From: Chlorops oryzae
Lineage: Eukaryota; Arthropoda; Insecta; Diptera; Chloropidae
Reading direction: 5' to 3'
Assembly: GCA_020466095.1 (NCBI GenBank)
Contig: CM035807.1
Location: forward strand, 22,841,243 to 22,905,242
Length of the DNA stretch: 64,000 nucleotides
The stretch's first letter is position 1, and each line of letters starts with the position of its first letter. The translations under genes were made by a program, and so were the position numbers. Positions 1-10,869 of the stretch are shown piece after piece. The notes beneath the pieces are model-generated. The model saw only the letters and a program-made list of their open reading frames with translations, had not been told where the DNA came from and searched no databases.

Positions 1-1676
1 AGGTGTATAATTTTAAAGAAAGACCGCAGGTCTATGAACCAGCGCGGATGTATATATGTATGTAATTTATTTAATTTTTAATGTTTTGTGAATCATGCGA
101 CAATTACGTATGTATATACCAGTATGTAGTACATACTATGTACCAGTATATACCAGTAGGGAGTTCAATTTGAATATTACTTCGTTAAACTGTCTCAAAA
201 GGTCGTAGTCTTCAACTCAGGTTAAGAACTTCGAAAATTTAAATTTTCAAATCTTGGTTCAAACTCTCCTGAAGATTAAACCTTCAAAAATTTTAAACTA
301 AGTTGGATACTTATGAGCCTTAAGGCTATTGCTTCCCCGTTCACACCGAGTTCCATTCAAAGACGTTAGAGTTAAGGGAGTTCGATCGTATATGGACGGC
401 CTCGGAGTCCGTTGTTTGGGGAAGATTCAGTGTAGTCGATAAAAAAAAAAACAATCAAACATTTAAAGTAAAAATGAATCTCCCCTACTCAAGCCCAAAA
501 ACGAAATATTTATCCGTATAATTATCCTTCAACTTGAACTCCACGCTCATTTGATTGACGCTGAGAGACAGGCAGACAACAACAACAACGCACTTCCCCG
601 TCAAATGAATGAAAAAGTGCTTAATGAAATTGGAGACTCCTTTGGAACCCAAGTGTTTGACCCTGATACGCATAAACAAATCCAGTTCACGGCTCAGTCA
701 GCCAGCTTTCCATCTTTCAATCGCCTTTTGTATGATCAGCTGCGAAGGAGCCAAAATATGGCAAGTGCAGCAAACATTACACCCAACGAGGGAACCGGAG
801 AGAGAGCTGAACAGGGAATGCGATAGCGGGGGAGTGTGCGCTTTATTTATACAGTAATTGATACGCTACTCTCGATTGCGCTTCCTGCCCCTTTTGCAAC
901 CCCCAATCCGATGCGTCTAATATGATTGTATGTAAGTAAGTAAATAGGAATACCCGAATGACTGAAGGAGTGAGCTGTCATAAATGTCGAGGCTGCTTAA
1001 TTCAAATTGAACATATTTATTTATGGATTTACAGTTGCATTCAACGTTGGAACATTTAATTGAGCCCTCCCCAACTCCGAACTCTCCCCTCGCATTATCG
1101 CACCAAAAAAAGGGCAACCTTTGTTTCTTCCAATACGCGCTGTCGTTGCTGCTGCTGCTGCTGCTGCCGCTGTGGAGATCATCAAAGCGGTCTGGACCAT
1201 TCATTGAATTCATTTCCCCATGAATAATTCTGTGTCTTTTCCTGTTTCGTGCTTTTAGCGTAAACTGATCGTTTTGATAAAAACAAATTTTCGTAATTTA
1301 TTATTCGATAAAACATGGCCCACCACCGCATTACCAGATCATACCCCAACGATCGGATCCAGCAATCACAGATGCCCCCGTGAGAGGCTAATGGACGCCG
1401 CGATCGGCAAGTGTTAGGCAGGCAAATATTAAATCGAAGAATGAGTTTTATGGCCGATTCAGTCTTTTGACTCGAAAGTGATCACAAGGTATCAGAATTC
1501 GAACTTTTAGGAATTTTATTTGATATGCTCGATGATTGGAGAGTTGCTTCAGAGTGAAATTGAGAACACGGGCAATAAAAATTGCATCTGGAATGTTTGA
1601 GAAGAGAAATGGATGAGTGGAAAGGCCAATCGATCGTAGAGATCGTCAAATTATGGCTGAAGTCAATAGCAGTTAA
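1..1676. other. Non-coding stretch
   Basis: I see no gene here. The stretch is AT-rich. It holds imperfect palindromic TA-rich repeats around 110-165 built from variants of 'accagtatgta', and a short CTG run at about 1147-1167. Open frames in the region are short and have no recognisable domain. Confidence 0.6.
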
Positions 1677-1849
1677 GAGATAGAGAGGGGAAGAGAGGGA
1701 GAGAGAGGAGAGAGAGAGAGAGAGGGGGAGAGAGAGAGGGAAGAGAGAGAGAGAGGAGGGAGGAGAGAGAGGAGAGAGAGAGAGAGAGAGGGAGAGAGAG
1801 GGAGAGAGAGAGAGGAGAGGAGAGAGAAGAGGAGAGAGGAGAGAGAGGG

Positions 1850-1883
<34 letters not shown>

Positions 1884-1931
1884 GGAGAGAGAGAGAGAGG
1901 GAGAGAAGAGGAGGGAGAGAGAGGAGGAGAG

Positions 1932-1973
<42 letters not shown>

Positions 1974-1986
1974 GGAGAAGAAGGAG

Positions 1987-2025
<39 letters not shown>

Positions 2026-2152
2026 GAGAGAGAGAGGAGAGAGGGGAGAGAGAGAGGGAGAGAGGAGGAAGAGAGAAGAGGGAGATGGAAGAGCAAGAGA
2101 TGGAGACGAAAAGCGTGAGGGGGGCCGGGCGAAAGGGAGAGAGAGAGAGATA
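1677..2152. repeat. Long (GA)n polypurine tract
   Basis: About 480 bp made almost entirely of A and G in GA, GGA and GAGG units. The long open frames across it on both strands (Ser/Leu-rich on one, Arg/Glu-rich on the other) are by-products of the repeat and are not genes. GA runs of this kind are bound by GAGA factor in flies and can form triplex DNA; whether this one acts in that way is not shown. Confidence 0.95.
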
Positions 2153-4086
2153 GAAAGAAAGATCGCGCATAAACGGGCATTTTTACCGTACTCATGTTCC
2201 ACGAAGGGGAATATAATTTATATTTATATCTATTTATGAATTATCTTCGGCGATCTCGGATTTTTTGTGGGAGGGGAGTGGATCGAGTGCTTGATTATTT
2301 CTGGAGCTGTATGCTCTGCTATCTGCTATCTCTTTTCCCAGAATTCCTAGAAACCTAGATTTTTGGCCAGAAAAAGTGGTATTTTTACCAATAGTGCAGT
2401 GGTGGAAGGACTGTCCTTCAAGAACCTAAGAAGGCCTTGTGAAATAATTGGGGAGTATTCTGCCATATATTCAAAGATGAGAGAATTCAAATACATAATT
2501 CTTCCATTTGGAGAATTTTTCGTTCTTCATAGAGGACGGAAAAATGAGAATCTATTGAAATATTCGATTGCATATGGGACATTTTCTCGATATCCTTTCA
2601 AACATCATTTTTGGGTCATTTAAATTATGGATTTAATTTATTTTTGAAAAAAGATTTTCCCACCACATGTGTGTCCGTGTGACCTTTTACCGTTTGACCA
2701 AACCAAAACAGACAACCGCGCTATCGAATTACATACATTACATGTGACATCACGCATGCCGTCGGTCGCATTGCTTAACATGTCAAACAGAGCCACATTC
2801 ATTCATTTCATTTTAATGCGCAAGTGCAGCGCAGAGCCAGCAATTACCATTCTAATATTCCTTCAAAAAAAAAAAAAAAAAACTCATTTATCAGTCTAGA
2901 CTAGACGCTTGCACTCCTTGGTCTTTGAAGGAAAAAATCCTTGCGCTCTAATGGAACTTCGCGTGGGTTTGTTTGTTTCTTCAACGATTGGCTCACGTCT
3001 CCTCGATTTGTCGTCGTCCTCGTTCCTTTTTTGGGGACATTCGGTCGAATGTAAATAAATGTTTGATGTAATTGCTCAGTTCAAGTGGCTGGAAAAATGG
3101 AAAGCAAGGAAATTCTCTCTTTACCCCATATATCATCAGAAGAAATCGACCTCGAAATCTTTGTTTAATAATGGAAAATATTTCATTTTTTCCTTTGATG
3201 GGAGCGATTGCAGCAAGTTTAAAAAAAAAAATCGAAAATGGGATTTTCTATTGTAATGGAGTCCTTCGTAAGAGGAATAGGAATATTTTTCTATTATAAA
3301 AATGGTAGAAACTGTTAGTGTTCCTTTGAGAAACCACCGTTAAAATATAAGAAAATACAAGTTATATCCTTATAGCGAGTTCCCAATTCGGACTTTGTTT
3401 TGACAGACCTAAGCAGTAAAGCAGTAAGAAACGGAACGAGAGGAATTTATAAAATCCACGTCTATGAACTCGATTGTTCTGTAATCAGTGTGGTATTTGG
3501 TTGCTCTTGCGCCACTGTTCCGGCGCTTAGTTCACTTTCTTCGAATGCCTCCTTCGATTGCTTTGTGGAAGATCAAAGACTTCAGAAGCCGTTGTCGTTG
3601 TCGCTGTCATGTATCCTTTAACCAATCCTTTAGCTTAGCTCCGGCGGTAAAATCGTGTGACATTCCTTATTTCTTCAGTTTGATATTTTGAGAACCATGT
3701 CGCAATGTGTGAGCCGCCAAAAGGGAAATTCAAGTCTAACATGCACAGTACACCCAAATGTTCCAATTAAGATTTATGACCTACAAAATTTTGATTTTAT
3801 TGATTCTCCCCACTTTCGTAAACACGTTCTCCTCCCCCTCTCTCTCTCTCTCTCACACACTCGTTTGGGTTTTCTTTCTTTTTGCCGAAATTTATGAAAA
3901 ATCCAATTTGACATCGCTGACATTACGCCTCCGATGTACGAGTACTTCGGATCCATTCATGTGCTCACTTGGATGTGGAAATCCCATTTGATTTTTGATC
4001 TTAAATTGTCAAGTGGATTTCCTCATCCATCCGACGTTTAATGAATTCAAAATCTTTTATTGAAATTTGATGTGGGAACTTCCTTT
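2153..4086. other. Non-coding stretch
   Basis: AT-rich sequence with no supportable gene. It contains a poly(A) run near 2865-2882 and a short CT run at about 3838-3854. Confidence 0.55.
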
Positions 4087-4305
4087 TTATATCGCTCATT
4101 TACTTCAAGAATGTCATATCTCAAAAAAGTCGATTTTGATGAAAAAAGAAGACATTCTTCTCTACCCATAAAGAGAGTAAGTATACTAAGTATATACGAA
4201 AATTTTACACAATCTGAGGCAGGGTACACCGAATATCTCTTCATCATTAACTCAAGAACCGTGTTTGTTGAGATATGACATTCTTGAAGTAAATGAGCGA
4301 TATAA
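4087..4305. repeat. 38-bp perfect inverted repeat (foldback)
   Basis: The 38 bases at 4087-4124 reappear as an exact reverse complement at 4268-4305, separated by a 143-bp loop. Core motif: ATCGCTCATTTACTTCAAG. A perfect repeat of this length is far beyond chance. It could be the ends of a small foldback MITE or a hairpin-RNA locus. No target-site duplication is clear. Confidence 0.8.
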
Positions 4306-4383
4306 TTTTTTTCCCAGTATTTTATTTGGTTGTTTTGTCAAAATCACGTCCACAATTTTTCTATTTTTTGTTTTAGTTAAACT

Positions 4384-4507
4384 CAGTGATGCTAACTTAG
4401 CGCTTTTCGCGCTAGATCTAGCGCTTTTGGAAGGCCCGCGGCGCGAAAACGTCTTTTTAGTTCATTTAAGTTTTCAAAGTAGCTTCCTTCAATTTTTAAC
4501 ATCAAAA
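4384..4507 (+). mobile_element. Truncated end of the hAT-like AGCGCTTTT element
   Basis: Starts CAGTGATGCTAACTT and closely follows the first part of the element at 6107, including the repeated AGCGCTTTT motifs and the GGCCCGCGGCGCG block. It skips an internal segment and stops near 'aatttttaacatcaaaa' without a second terminal repeat. It is therefore a broken, non-mobile copy. Confidence 0.65.
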
Positions 4508-4691
4508 TGAGCAATTTTTCCTACTCTAGGTACTCACCAAAAGTATTTTTCTCTCGCTCTATTTTTGCATGCCGAGTAACATCTCTTTCTATCTGGCACG
4601 AAACGTCCCGCGCAATATCTATGAGAGTGACATACATATATGGTTATATGCGACGCTAAGAAATTTGGCACACCATAGGTGACCTTAGATG

Positions 4692-5715
4692 TAGAGCTGG
4701 AGAATAAATCGGTAGCACTATCGATACTATCGATGGTTTCAAACTATCGCAAACAGCGATGGTTTTTGAAGACTATCGATAGTTTTGATTCATGGACATT
4801 TACCTTAGCATTGGAAAGGTGGTGCTGGCGGTGACAGATGGCTGTCTTCTTTTTAAAATGGACAGATTCCTAAAAATGCCTTTGTTTAGATAAGGCCGAG
4901 AACTGTTCGAAAAATCATCTTTCAATTATCAAAATTATCGATTGTAAAAATTATCGATAATCGAAAGTATCGATGATGATGGTGAGGTTGGTGATGATGG
5001 TGATATTAATGGTGATGATAATGGTGATGATGAATGGTGATGATGATGATCATGGTGATGGTGAGGTTAGTGATGATGATGTGGTGATGATGGTGATGTT
5101 GATGATGGTGATGATGATAATGGTGATGAATGGTGATGGTAATGGTGATGATGATCATGATGATGTGTGATGATGTTGTTGATGATGAGGTTGGTGGTGA
5201 ACGTGGGGTTGGTGATGATGGTGATAATGGTGTAATGATGTGATGATGATGGTGAGGTTGGTGATGGTGATGATGGTGATGATAGTGATGATGATGGTGA
5301 TGATGGTGATGAGATGGTGAATGATGATGATAATTATGGTGATGATGATGGTGAGGTTGGTGATGGTGAGGTTGGTTATGATGGTGTTGATAATGTTGAT
5401 GTTGTTGTTGATGGTGGTGATATTGTTGATGGTGTTAATATTGTTGATGGTGATGATAATGATGTTAATGGTGATGATGATAATGGTGATGATGGTGATG
5501 ATGTTTTTGATGATGATGGTGAGGTTGGTGATGATGGCGGGGTTGGTGATGATGATGGTGATAATGGTGTAATGATGATGATAATGATGGTGATAGTGAG
5601 GCTGGTTATGATGATGGTGCTGAAGGTGTTGATGGTGATGATGTTGTTGATGGTGTTGATGATGGTGATGGTGTTCAAATTTGAAAATATACCTTCCGAC
5701 AGTTCTCCAGCTCTA
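4692..5715 (+). mobile_element. TATCGATA/minisatellite element, copy A
   Basis: The element starts TAGAGCTGGAGAA and ends TTCTCCAGCTCTA, a 13-bp terminal inverted repeat. The left half (to about 4970) has several TATCGATA and CGATA motifs in both orientations, then a conserved block shared with copies at 30179 and 41437. The middle is a GATGATGGT-type minisatellite and the right end is short. It encodes no protein. The class is uncertain: terminal repeats suggest a DNA transposon, while an internal tandem array also occurs in Helentron-type elements. Confidence 0.7.
4971..5672 (+). repeat. GATGATGGT minisatellite array
   Basis: About 700 bp of imperfect trinucleotide-based units (GAT, GGT, GTT) with recurring longer phrases such as GATGGTGAGGTTGGTGATG. 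Met/Asp/Val-rich frames and their Ile/Thr antisense are by-products of the array. Confidence 0.9.
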
Positions 5716-6106
5716 CTGAGATGACTGAGAATTTCTTCAATTCATTGCTTTATATACGTTTCCGAAATCATGAATTCAGTGAGAATTGTAGGAATTTTTT
5801 GAAAAAAATTACCATTTCTCGGGGTAGTTTTGCATTTGGAGGGAAATATTGATTGGAAATTTGTTTTCAAGACGAATACCATCAAAGGGCACTATGAGCG
5901 TATTCGGAGGGTGATTTTGGGGGTTCAAGCCCCTCTCGAAATATGGGGAATTACAAAGGGGATTGAGAAAATGATCTCGGTGGATAGTTTTGCTATGCCC
6001 TAAACCACTTCTGAAATAATTTTCTGCGTCGGTGCGTTTCCATGTTCCACGAACCCCACCATGGCTTGTTTTAAATCAGCCCTCGACTTACGAGCCATAG
6101 ATTAAG

Positions 6107-6708
6107 CAGTGATGCCAACTTAGCGCTTTTCGCGCTAGATCTAGCGCTTTTGGAAGGCCCGCGGCGCGAAAACTTCTTTTTAGCGCTAAGCTATTTTTGC
6201 GCGAAATCTAACGCTTTTTCGTTGCGTTCATTAAAGTTTTCAAAGTATTTTTCCTTAAATTTTTAACATTGTAATAACCTTAAGCCAAGTATTGCTTCCT
6301 AACACAACAGCTAAAAGATGAACCAATGATGAATCTGGCAGCTTTAATTTTGTGATTGCGTTTAGACTAGAGAAACATTGTGCGCGACTATTTTGTGATA
6401 TATAATGGCATATGGGAAAGAAAGAGATGGTTGTTTGGTGCCCTAGTCGCATCGTTTGTAATCTAAACGCAGACTTGTAAGAAGCATATTTAATCATTTG
6501 TTTTGTAATAAATATTCAAAGAAAGAAATAACATCAAAATATACAATGATCTTTTTAGAAAATCAACACGTTCCCTTCGAAAAACGCTTTCTTTTGGTTG
6601 ATTTAGCGCTTTTTGAAATTAGAAATTGGGAATCAATGTTTTCCGGTGCTTTTTGCGCGTTTTCAAAATTAATCAGCGCTTTTTCCATCTGAGGAGTTGG
6701 CAGCACTG
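6107..6708. mobile_element. hAT-like non-autonomous element with AGCGCTTTT subterminal repeats
   Basis: The element is 602 bp with terminal inverted repeats CAGTGATGCCAACT (left) and AGTTGGCAGCACTG (right), one mismatch in 14. The motif AGCGCTTTT or a close variant occurs many times near both ends, as expected for transposase-binding subterminal repeats of hAT elements. No transposase frame is present. I could not see a clean 8-bp target duplication, so the class rests on the CAGTG...CACTG ends. Confidence 0.7.
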
Positions 6709-6770
6709 GTTAGGTTAAACTCATTAAATAACTGTTTCGACTGTCAAATTGTGTCAGCTGCTCCATTGCG

Positions 6771-6910
6771 CAGTGCCGTAGCAACCATAGGGGCAAGAGG
6801 GGGATATTAAAATAGACGTTAAAATTGAAAAAATATATTTTGCTCCCCCACGCAAATTAAAAAAATAATTTTTTTTTTCCCCCACGCAAAACAGAATCGC
6901 TACGGCACTG
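6771..6910. mobile_element. 140-bp hAT MITE with perfect 8-bp target duplication
   Basis: Terminal inverted repeat CAGTGCCGTAGC at 6771 and its complement GCTACGGCACTG ending at 6910. It is flanked on both sides by the same 8 bases, CCATTGCG (6763-6770 and 6911-6918). The 8-bp duplication and CAGTG terminus identify hAT-superfamily transposition. The interior is AT-rich and non-coding. Confidence 0.88.
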
Positions 6911-7006
6911 CCATTGCGAGAATTAAAAACCGGGAGATTGGCTTGATCTAAAGGTGCAAAAAAGTGAAAAAGAATTGAATCGGTCATTTAAAATATCCCA
7001 TAAGTG

Positions 7007-7265
7007 CATGGGCGTATTAAAAGTAGGGCAGGGAGGGGCAGCTTCCCCCCTCTAAATATTTTCTGTTCAGTATACACCGAAAAAGAGTTTTTAAGGTGTA
7101 TCAAGAAATGGAACAAAGCCGGCAAGATAATTTTTCATAAGATAAAAGGAAACCTATGCTTACATGTGACAACACTATGAATCAGACGCGAAAGTGCTAA
7201 CATACATATAGAACAAACTATTTGTATCTTTCGCCTCCCTGACTGAGATTCTGGATACGCCCATG
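7007..7265. mobile_element. 259-bp hAT-type MITE with perfect 8-bp target duplication
   Basis: Terminal inverted repeat CATGGGCGTAT at 7007 and ATACGCCCATG ending at 7265, flanked by identical CATAAGTG octamers (6999-7006 and 7266-7273). Non-coding. It lies less than 100 bp from the element at 6771 but has a different terminus, so it belongs to a separate family. Confidence 0.88.
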
Positions 7266-7284
7266 CATAAGTGATTATTTGAAA

Positions 7285-7385
7285 AGCCGATTATTTGAAT
7301 TATTTATTCTTTTAACTTCCGATTATTTATATTGTCGATTAATGAAATGATCGATTATTTGAATTATCGATTATTTGAATTAGCT
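7285..7385. repeat. Short ATCGATTATTTGAATT repeats
   Basis: Several imperfect copies of 'cgattatttgaatt' in a row. They may belong to the adjacent TATCGATA-rich element family rather than stand alone. Confidence 0.5.
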
Positions 7386-7699
7386 TCTTGCCACATTACG
7401 TCGATTGGTGATTGACGATTATGATGTATTGTTGATGAAATGGTTGTCGAGGCAGTTATGTATCTTGAGAAATTATGTATGCTCATGATGATGGAAGAAT
7501 ATCAGTGATTAAATGGTCGAGTTGGTCAGATCGATACTACTTTATGATGGCGATCTAGACGGTATTGGTCTGATATTAAATCTGTAAGTAAGATCTTGCT
7601 TGTGCTAGAGATCGTGAAAAACTTCAGAAATTTGGGACTTATCTGGTCTTTTCAAACGTAGAAATGCGCATGCTAAGATTTTTTTCTTCTGAAGAAGAG

Positions 7700-8460
7700 A
7701 CAGCTTAATTTAGATTAGGGCGAGCCGCTCGAAAATTCATCTTGCGATTATCTAAGTTATCGATTGTCAAAATTATCGATAATCGAAACTATCGATGATG
7801 CAAAATTGTTGGTGATGGAATGATGGTGATGATGGTGATGAGTGATGATGATGGTGAGTGTTGTGTGATGATGGCGATGAAGACGGCATGGTGATGATTA
7901 TAACTTACAGAACTTCTTGCTTCCTACGTCGTGAAAAATCTTCAGAAATTCTGCGAGTCTTATAGTGTCCCATTTTACAGACCAAATGATGAATTTTAGA
8001 GTCAATGCTAGAAATTTATTTTCTAATGAGGGATTCTTTGATATTTACGCTTTAACCAAAATTCACTTCAAACTGTTTAGCAAGGGATTTTTACTGATCA
8101 CTTTCCTAAAGAAAACCAGAAATTAAAGAGATTTTTTGCTCTAAAATCCAAATGGAATTTAGGGTCACCAAATACTGCCTGCATCAGTGTATGGTTACAA
8201 CAGTAATGGAGGGGGTTTTAAATTCGGCTTCTTGTATATTACCACGTGATTATTAATGAGGAGGGATACTTTGCACAATATTTCATTAAATTATTATAGG
8301 ACCACCATTAATTTTTTATTTTAAAACTTTCCAAATGGTTAAATAAAATTAAAGGAATTTGTTTAAATCCAGCTGGCAAAGATGTTATTACCAAATCACT
8401 GCAGACTTTCACCTATCGAGATTGTCGATGGTCGCAACTATCGATAGTTCTCCAGCTCTA
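7700..8460 (+). mobile_element. TATCGATA/minisatellite element, copy B
   Basis: It joins the family consensus at 'agggcgagccgctcgaaaat', has a short GATGGT array (about 7795-7897), then the long right part shared with the copy at 30179 ('cttcagaaattctgcgagtc'), and ends AACTATCGATAG plus TTCTCCAGCTCTA at 8460. The left terminal repeat is missing, so this copy is 5' truncated. Confidence 0.6.
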
Positions 8461-9155
8461 ATCGAAAGCCGAAGGTCCCAAATTTTTTATTTTAATTATC
8501 GTAAGCTAGTGTTATTATAACTTTTTAGAGGATACAAATATTTCGTAAATCCAAAAATCCTACTACCTAGATGACGCTACCACTTTTTATTTTCGAATCA
8601 GCAAGACGCAACTTTTTTCAGCACCTGGTTCAGACAAAATGATTTGGCCAATACAGCTGAACATTGCTTGATTAGATACATCAGCTAGCGTAAACTTTTA
8701 ACACTATATGTATACTTTAGTTTATCATTATTTTTATTAATTATATCTTCAACTTAGTACTAGGCGATACTAATCGATATTTGAGACTTTCACCTATCGA
8801 TGATTATGTCGATGGTCGCAACTATCGATAGTTCTCCATGCTCTAATCTTGGACATAGCGCGCAAGGCCCAAATTTTTTATTCCCTTGAAGAAAATTTTC
8901 GTAAGCTAGTGTTATTTTCAAATTAGTTATGTAAAATTCAAATTGCAACTTCCTAAATTCTCAACACAATTTTGTGTGCGCTAGCACATTATTTATTTTC
9001 GAATGCAGCAAAGACGCAACCTTTTTTTGCAGCCTTCTAGTTCAGACACAAACTGATTTGGCCAATACGCGAACTTTTCTTGTAGATACATAGTTCAGAC
9101 GTAAACCTTTTAACACTATTTTTATACTTTTTTGTCCTTACTATTTTTATTTTAT
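8409..9155 (+). repeat. Tandem duplication of an element end (about 380-bp period)
   Basis: The segment from about 8409 to 8755 recurs from about 8790 to 9155 with many substitutions and small indels. Shared landmarks are 'actttcacctatcga', 'caactatcgatagttctcca', 'cgtaagctagtgttatt' and 'gatttggccaata'. The duplication includes the 3' terminus of copy B and some flanking DNA. Confidence 0.7.
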
Positions 9156-9827
9156 TTATTTTTTTCTAACCGTGTTCAGGGCAGAATTCTAAAACCGATT
9201 CTGGGGCATCCCAGTCCTTGTATGGTTAACCCTGCGTACATTCCCCAAAAGGTTCCTGCACTTCCGATTTGACCCCATACCCGAATCCTGTTATGGTGGA
9301 CATTTGGCTAGGGTCCGCGGGTCTGCCAAGAACGAAATTCATAAATGATTCCCCCTGTGGAAAGCAAAAATATACAGTGGCAACTCTGGATTTTGCCAAA
9401 TTAGCAATGAAAATTCCAAATTGAAGCTTCCATAAAAATTTGTTAAAATATTTTTTTTCGTGGCATATGGGATATGGATAATGACCTTGACGGATTTGAG
9501 AAGAATGAATATAGTTGCATCTCTCACAATTCACGAGGTTGCAGCTCATTTACTTACCTAGCTGTAAAGTGCAAGTATTTACTTCATATCTGGGTATTGG
9601 CCAATACAGAGAAACGTTACTTGTCCAGTATAGTCAGGGTTTTCAAAAAGATCTTTCCTTTTCGATTTCAACAGTCCTTCCAAACAAACAAACCAAAAAT
9701 ACTATCAATAAGTATAGGGAACAATCTGGACATTTCAAAATAACGTTTTTTTTTTCATTGCAAAATTAGCGACAAAAAGTTTAAGATCCATTAGGAAAAT
9801 AATACCTAGTCCTTCTTTATTGTGAGA
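9156..9827. other. Non-coding stretch left of the palindrome
   Basis: No recognisable gene. A 107-residue frame on the minus strand (9226-9549) has no motif I know and is probably chance. Confidence 0.5.
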
Positions 9828-10036
9828 GGCACTTGAAAAAATAAAACGAATTCTGCAACCCAGAAGGAATAATCGATGCAAACCGAAACCATTTGTAGCA
9901 CAATTCATTATCGAAAGCATTCATTTATCATTTGATTGAAACAATAACAAACCGAACGGGAGGAGCTCCACCAAAAAAAGTTGTCGCGCATATAATCGGA
10001 CACGGAAAGGACTCATTAGGGCCGCTGCGATGCGCT

Positions 10037-10306
10037 TCAATATTTGTTTACACTGTTCAGGAGTTGCACATTAGCTGCCAACAGTGCCACTCCTGTCGAC
10101 TCCTGGTTTTGTGCAACAATGTTTACAAACAGCTTAAACGACGAGCTACTTGAACTGACGCCTGTTTCCTCTTCGAACCTGGTCCCGGTACTGGAGCCGC
10201 TCACTGCGGACCGACGTGAAGGTCTCTTGACGATCTTGCCGATCGTGTGATGTGATTTGCATGTTGTGCCTCTGAACGAGGATCGCTCGCACGAATTATC
10301 ACTCAT
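10037..10306 (-). CDS. Hypothetical 89-residue frame downstream of left bap
   Basis: I do not recognise this protein. It is Ser-rich, with a run of Ser near residue 52 (GVSSSSSSF). The last 66 residues are kept open in the opposite arm (19567-19785), but the N-terminal part differs there by an indel. Since the arms are almost the same sequence, shared openness is weak evidence for coding. It lies beyond the bap poly(A) signals. It may be an exon of an unknown gene or chance. Confidence 0.15.
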   Translation of the reverse strand: MSDNSCERSSFRGTTCKSHHTIGKIVKRPSRRSAVSGSSTGTRFEEETGVSSSSSSFKLFVNIVAQNQESTGVALLAANVQLLNSVNKY

Positions 10307-10322
10307 TCAAAACACAAGGATA

Positions 10323-10538
10323 CTACGATTGGGCACTCGGCACTTGACATTCAGTCGCCACCACATACGTGGCATTGTAGTTTGGCCTGTGAAAGTAGGA
10401 CGCATGGGAATTTGCCTCACCGCTTAATGAAATCGTCCGCATAGAGAGTGTCGAGGGAAATATTATTGAGAAAATGTTGCGTTTTGCTTGTGTGGTCAGC
10501 CGAAAAAGACCGACCACCACAATGGAAAGAACAAACAT
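10323..10538 (-). CDS. Hypothetical 71-residue frame with hydrophobic N-terminus
   Basis: Begins MFVLSIVVVGLFRLTT, which resembles a signal peptide, and ends VPSAQS. It lies just upstream of the 89-residue frame on the same strand. In the right arm the corresponding sequence has a changed start and a one-base insertion, so the frame is not preserved. I do not recognise it, and it is most likely not a gene. Confidence 0.12.
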   Translation of the reverse strand: MFVLSIVVVGLFRLTTQAKRNIFSIIFPSTLSMRTISLSGEANSHASYFHRPNYNATYVVATECQVPSAQS

Positions 10539-10698
10539 GAGCTTAAGGTCGTCTGAGATTTCCGTCTAGACGGACTTCGATGACCTTGTTCGGGAATTGA
10601 TCAAAATTTAAGTGGTTCTATGGCCACAAATCAATGCAACTCAGCAAGTAAAAAGTCCTTCTAAGGGAAGAATAAAAGAGGAGATTCCGAAGGCACAT

Positions 10699-10728
10699 TT
10701 TATTTCTATACTTTGTCAATATTTTATT
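10699..10728 (-). other. Poly(A) signals of left bap copy
   Basis: AATAAA on the minus strand (TTTATT at 699-704 and 723-728 of this kilobase) about 145-170 bp past the stop codon. The same two signals occur after the right copy. Confidence 0.6.
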
Positions 10729-10869
10729 CATCATTCATCTTAACATTTCGATAGGAATTCAACTGAAAATTAATTATGAAAGCTAGTCCGCCTTAATTAG
10801 TCGCTACATTGCTACTTAAAACTTTTTTCTATCACAGCCCGACAACAAAATGTGAGCGACTCGGGCCAC

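Noticed and set aside
1482..2202. Ser/Leu-rich and Arg/Glu-rich long open frames over the GA tract
   Set aside because: They are the six-frame readout of a dinucleotide repeat; composition is explained by the repeat alone.
4973..5724. Asp/Val/Met-rich and Ile/Thr-rich frames over the GATGGT array
   Set aside because: By-products of the trinucleotide minisatellite. The array at 30425-30985 was rejected for the same reason.
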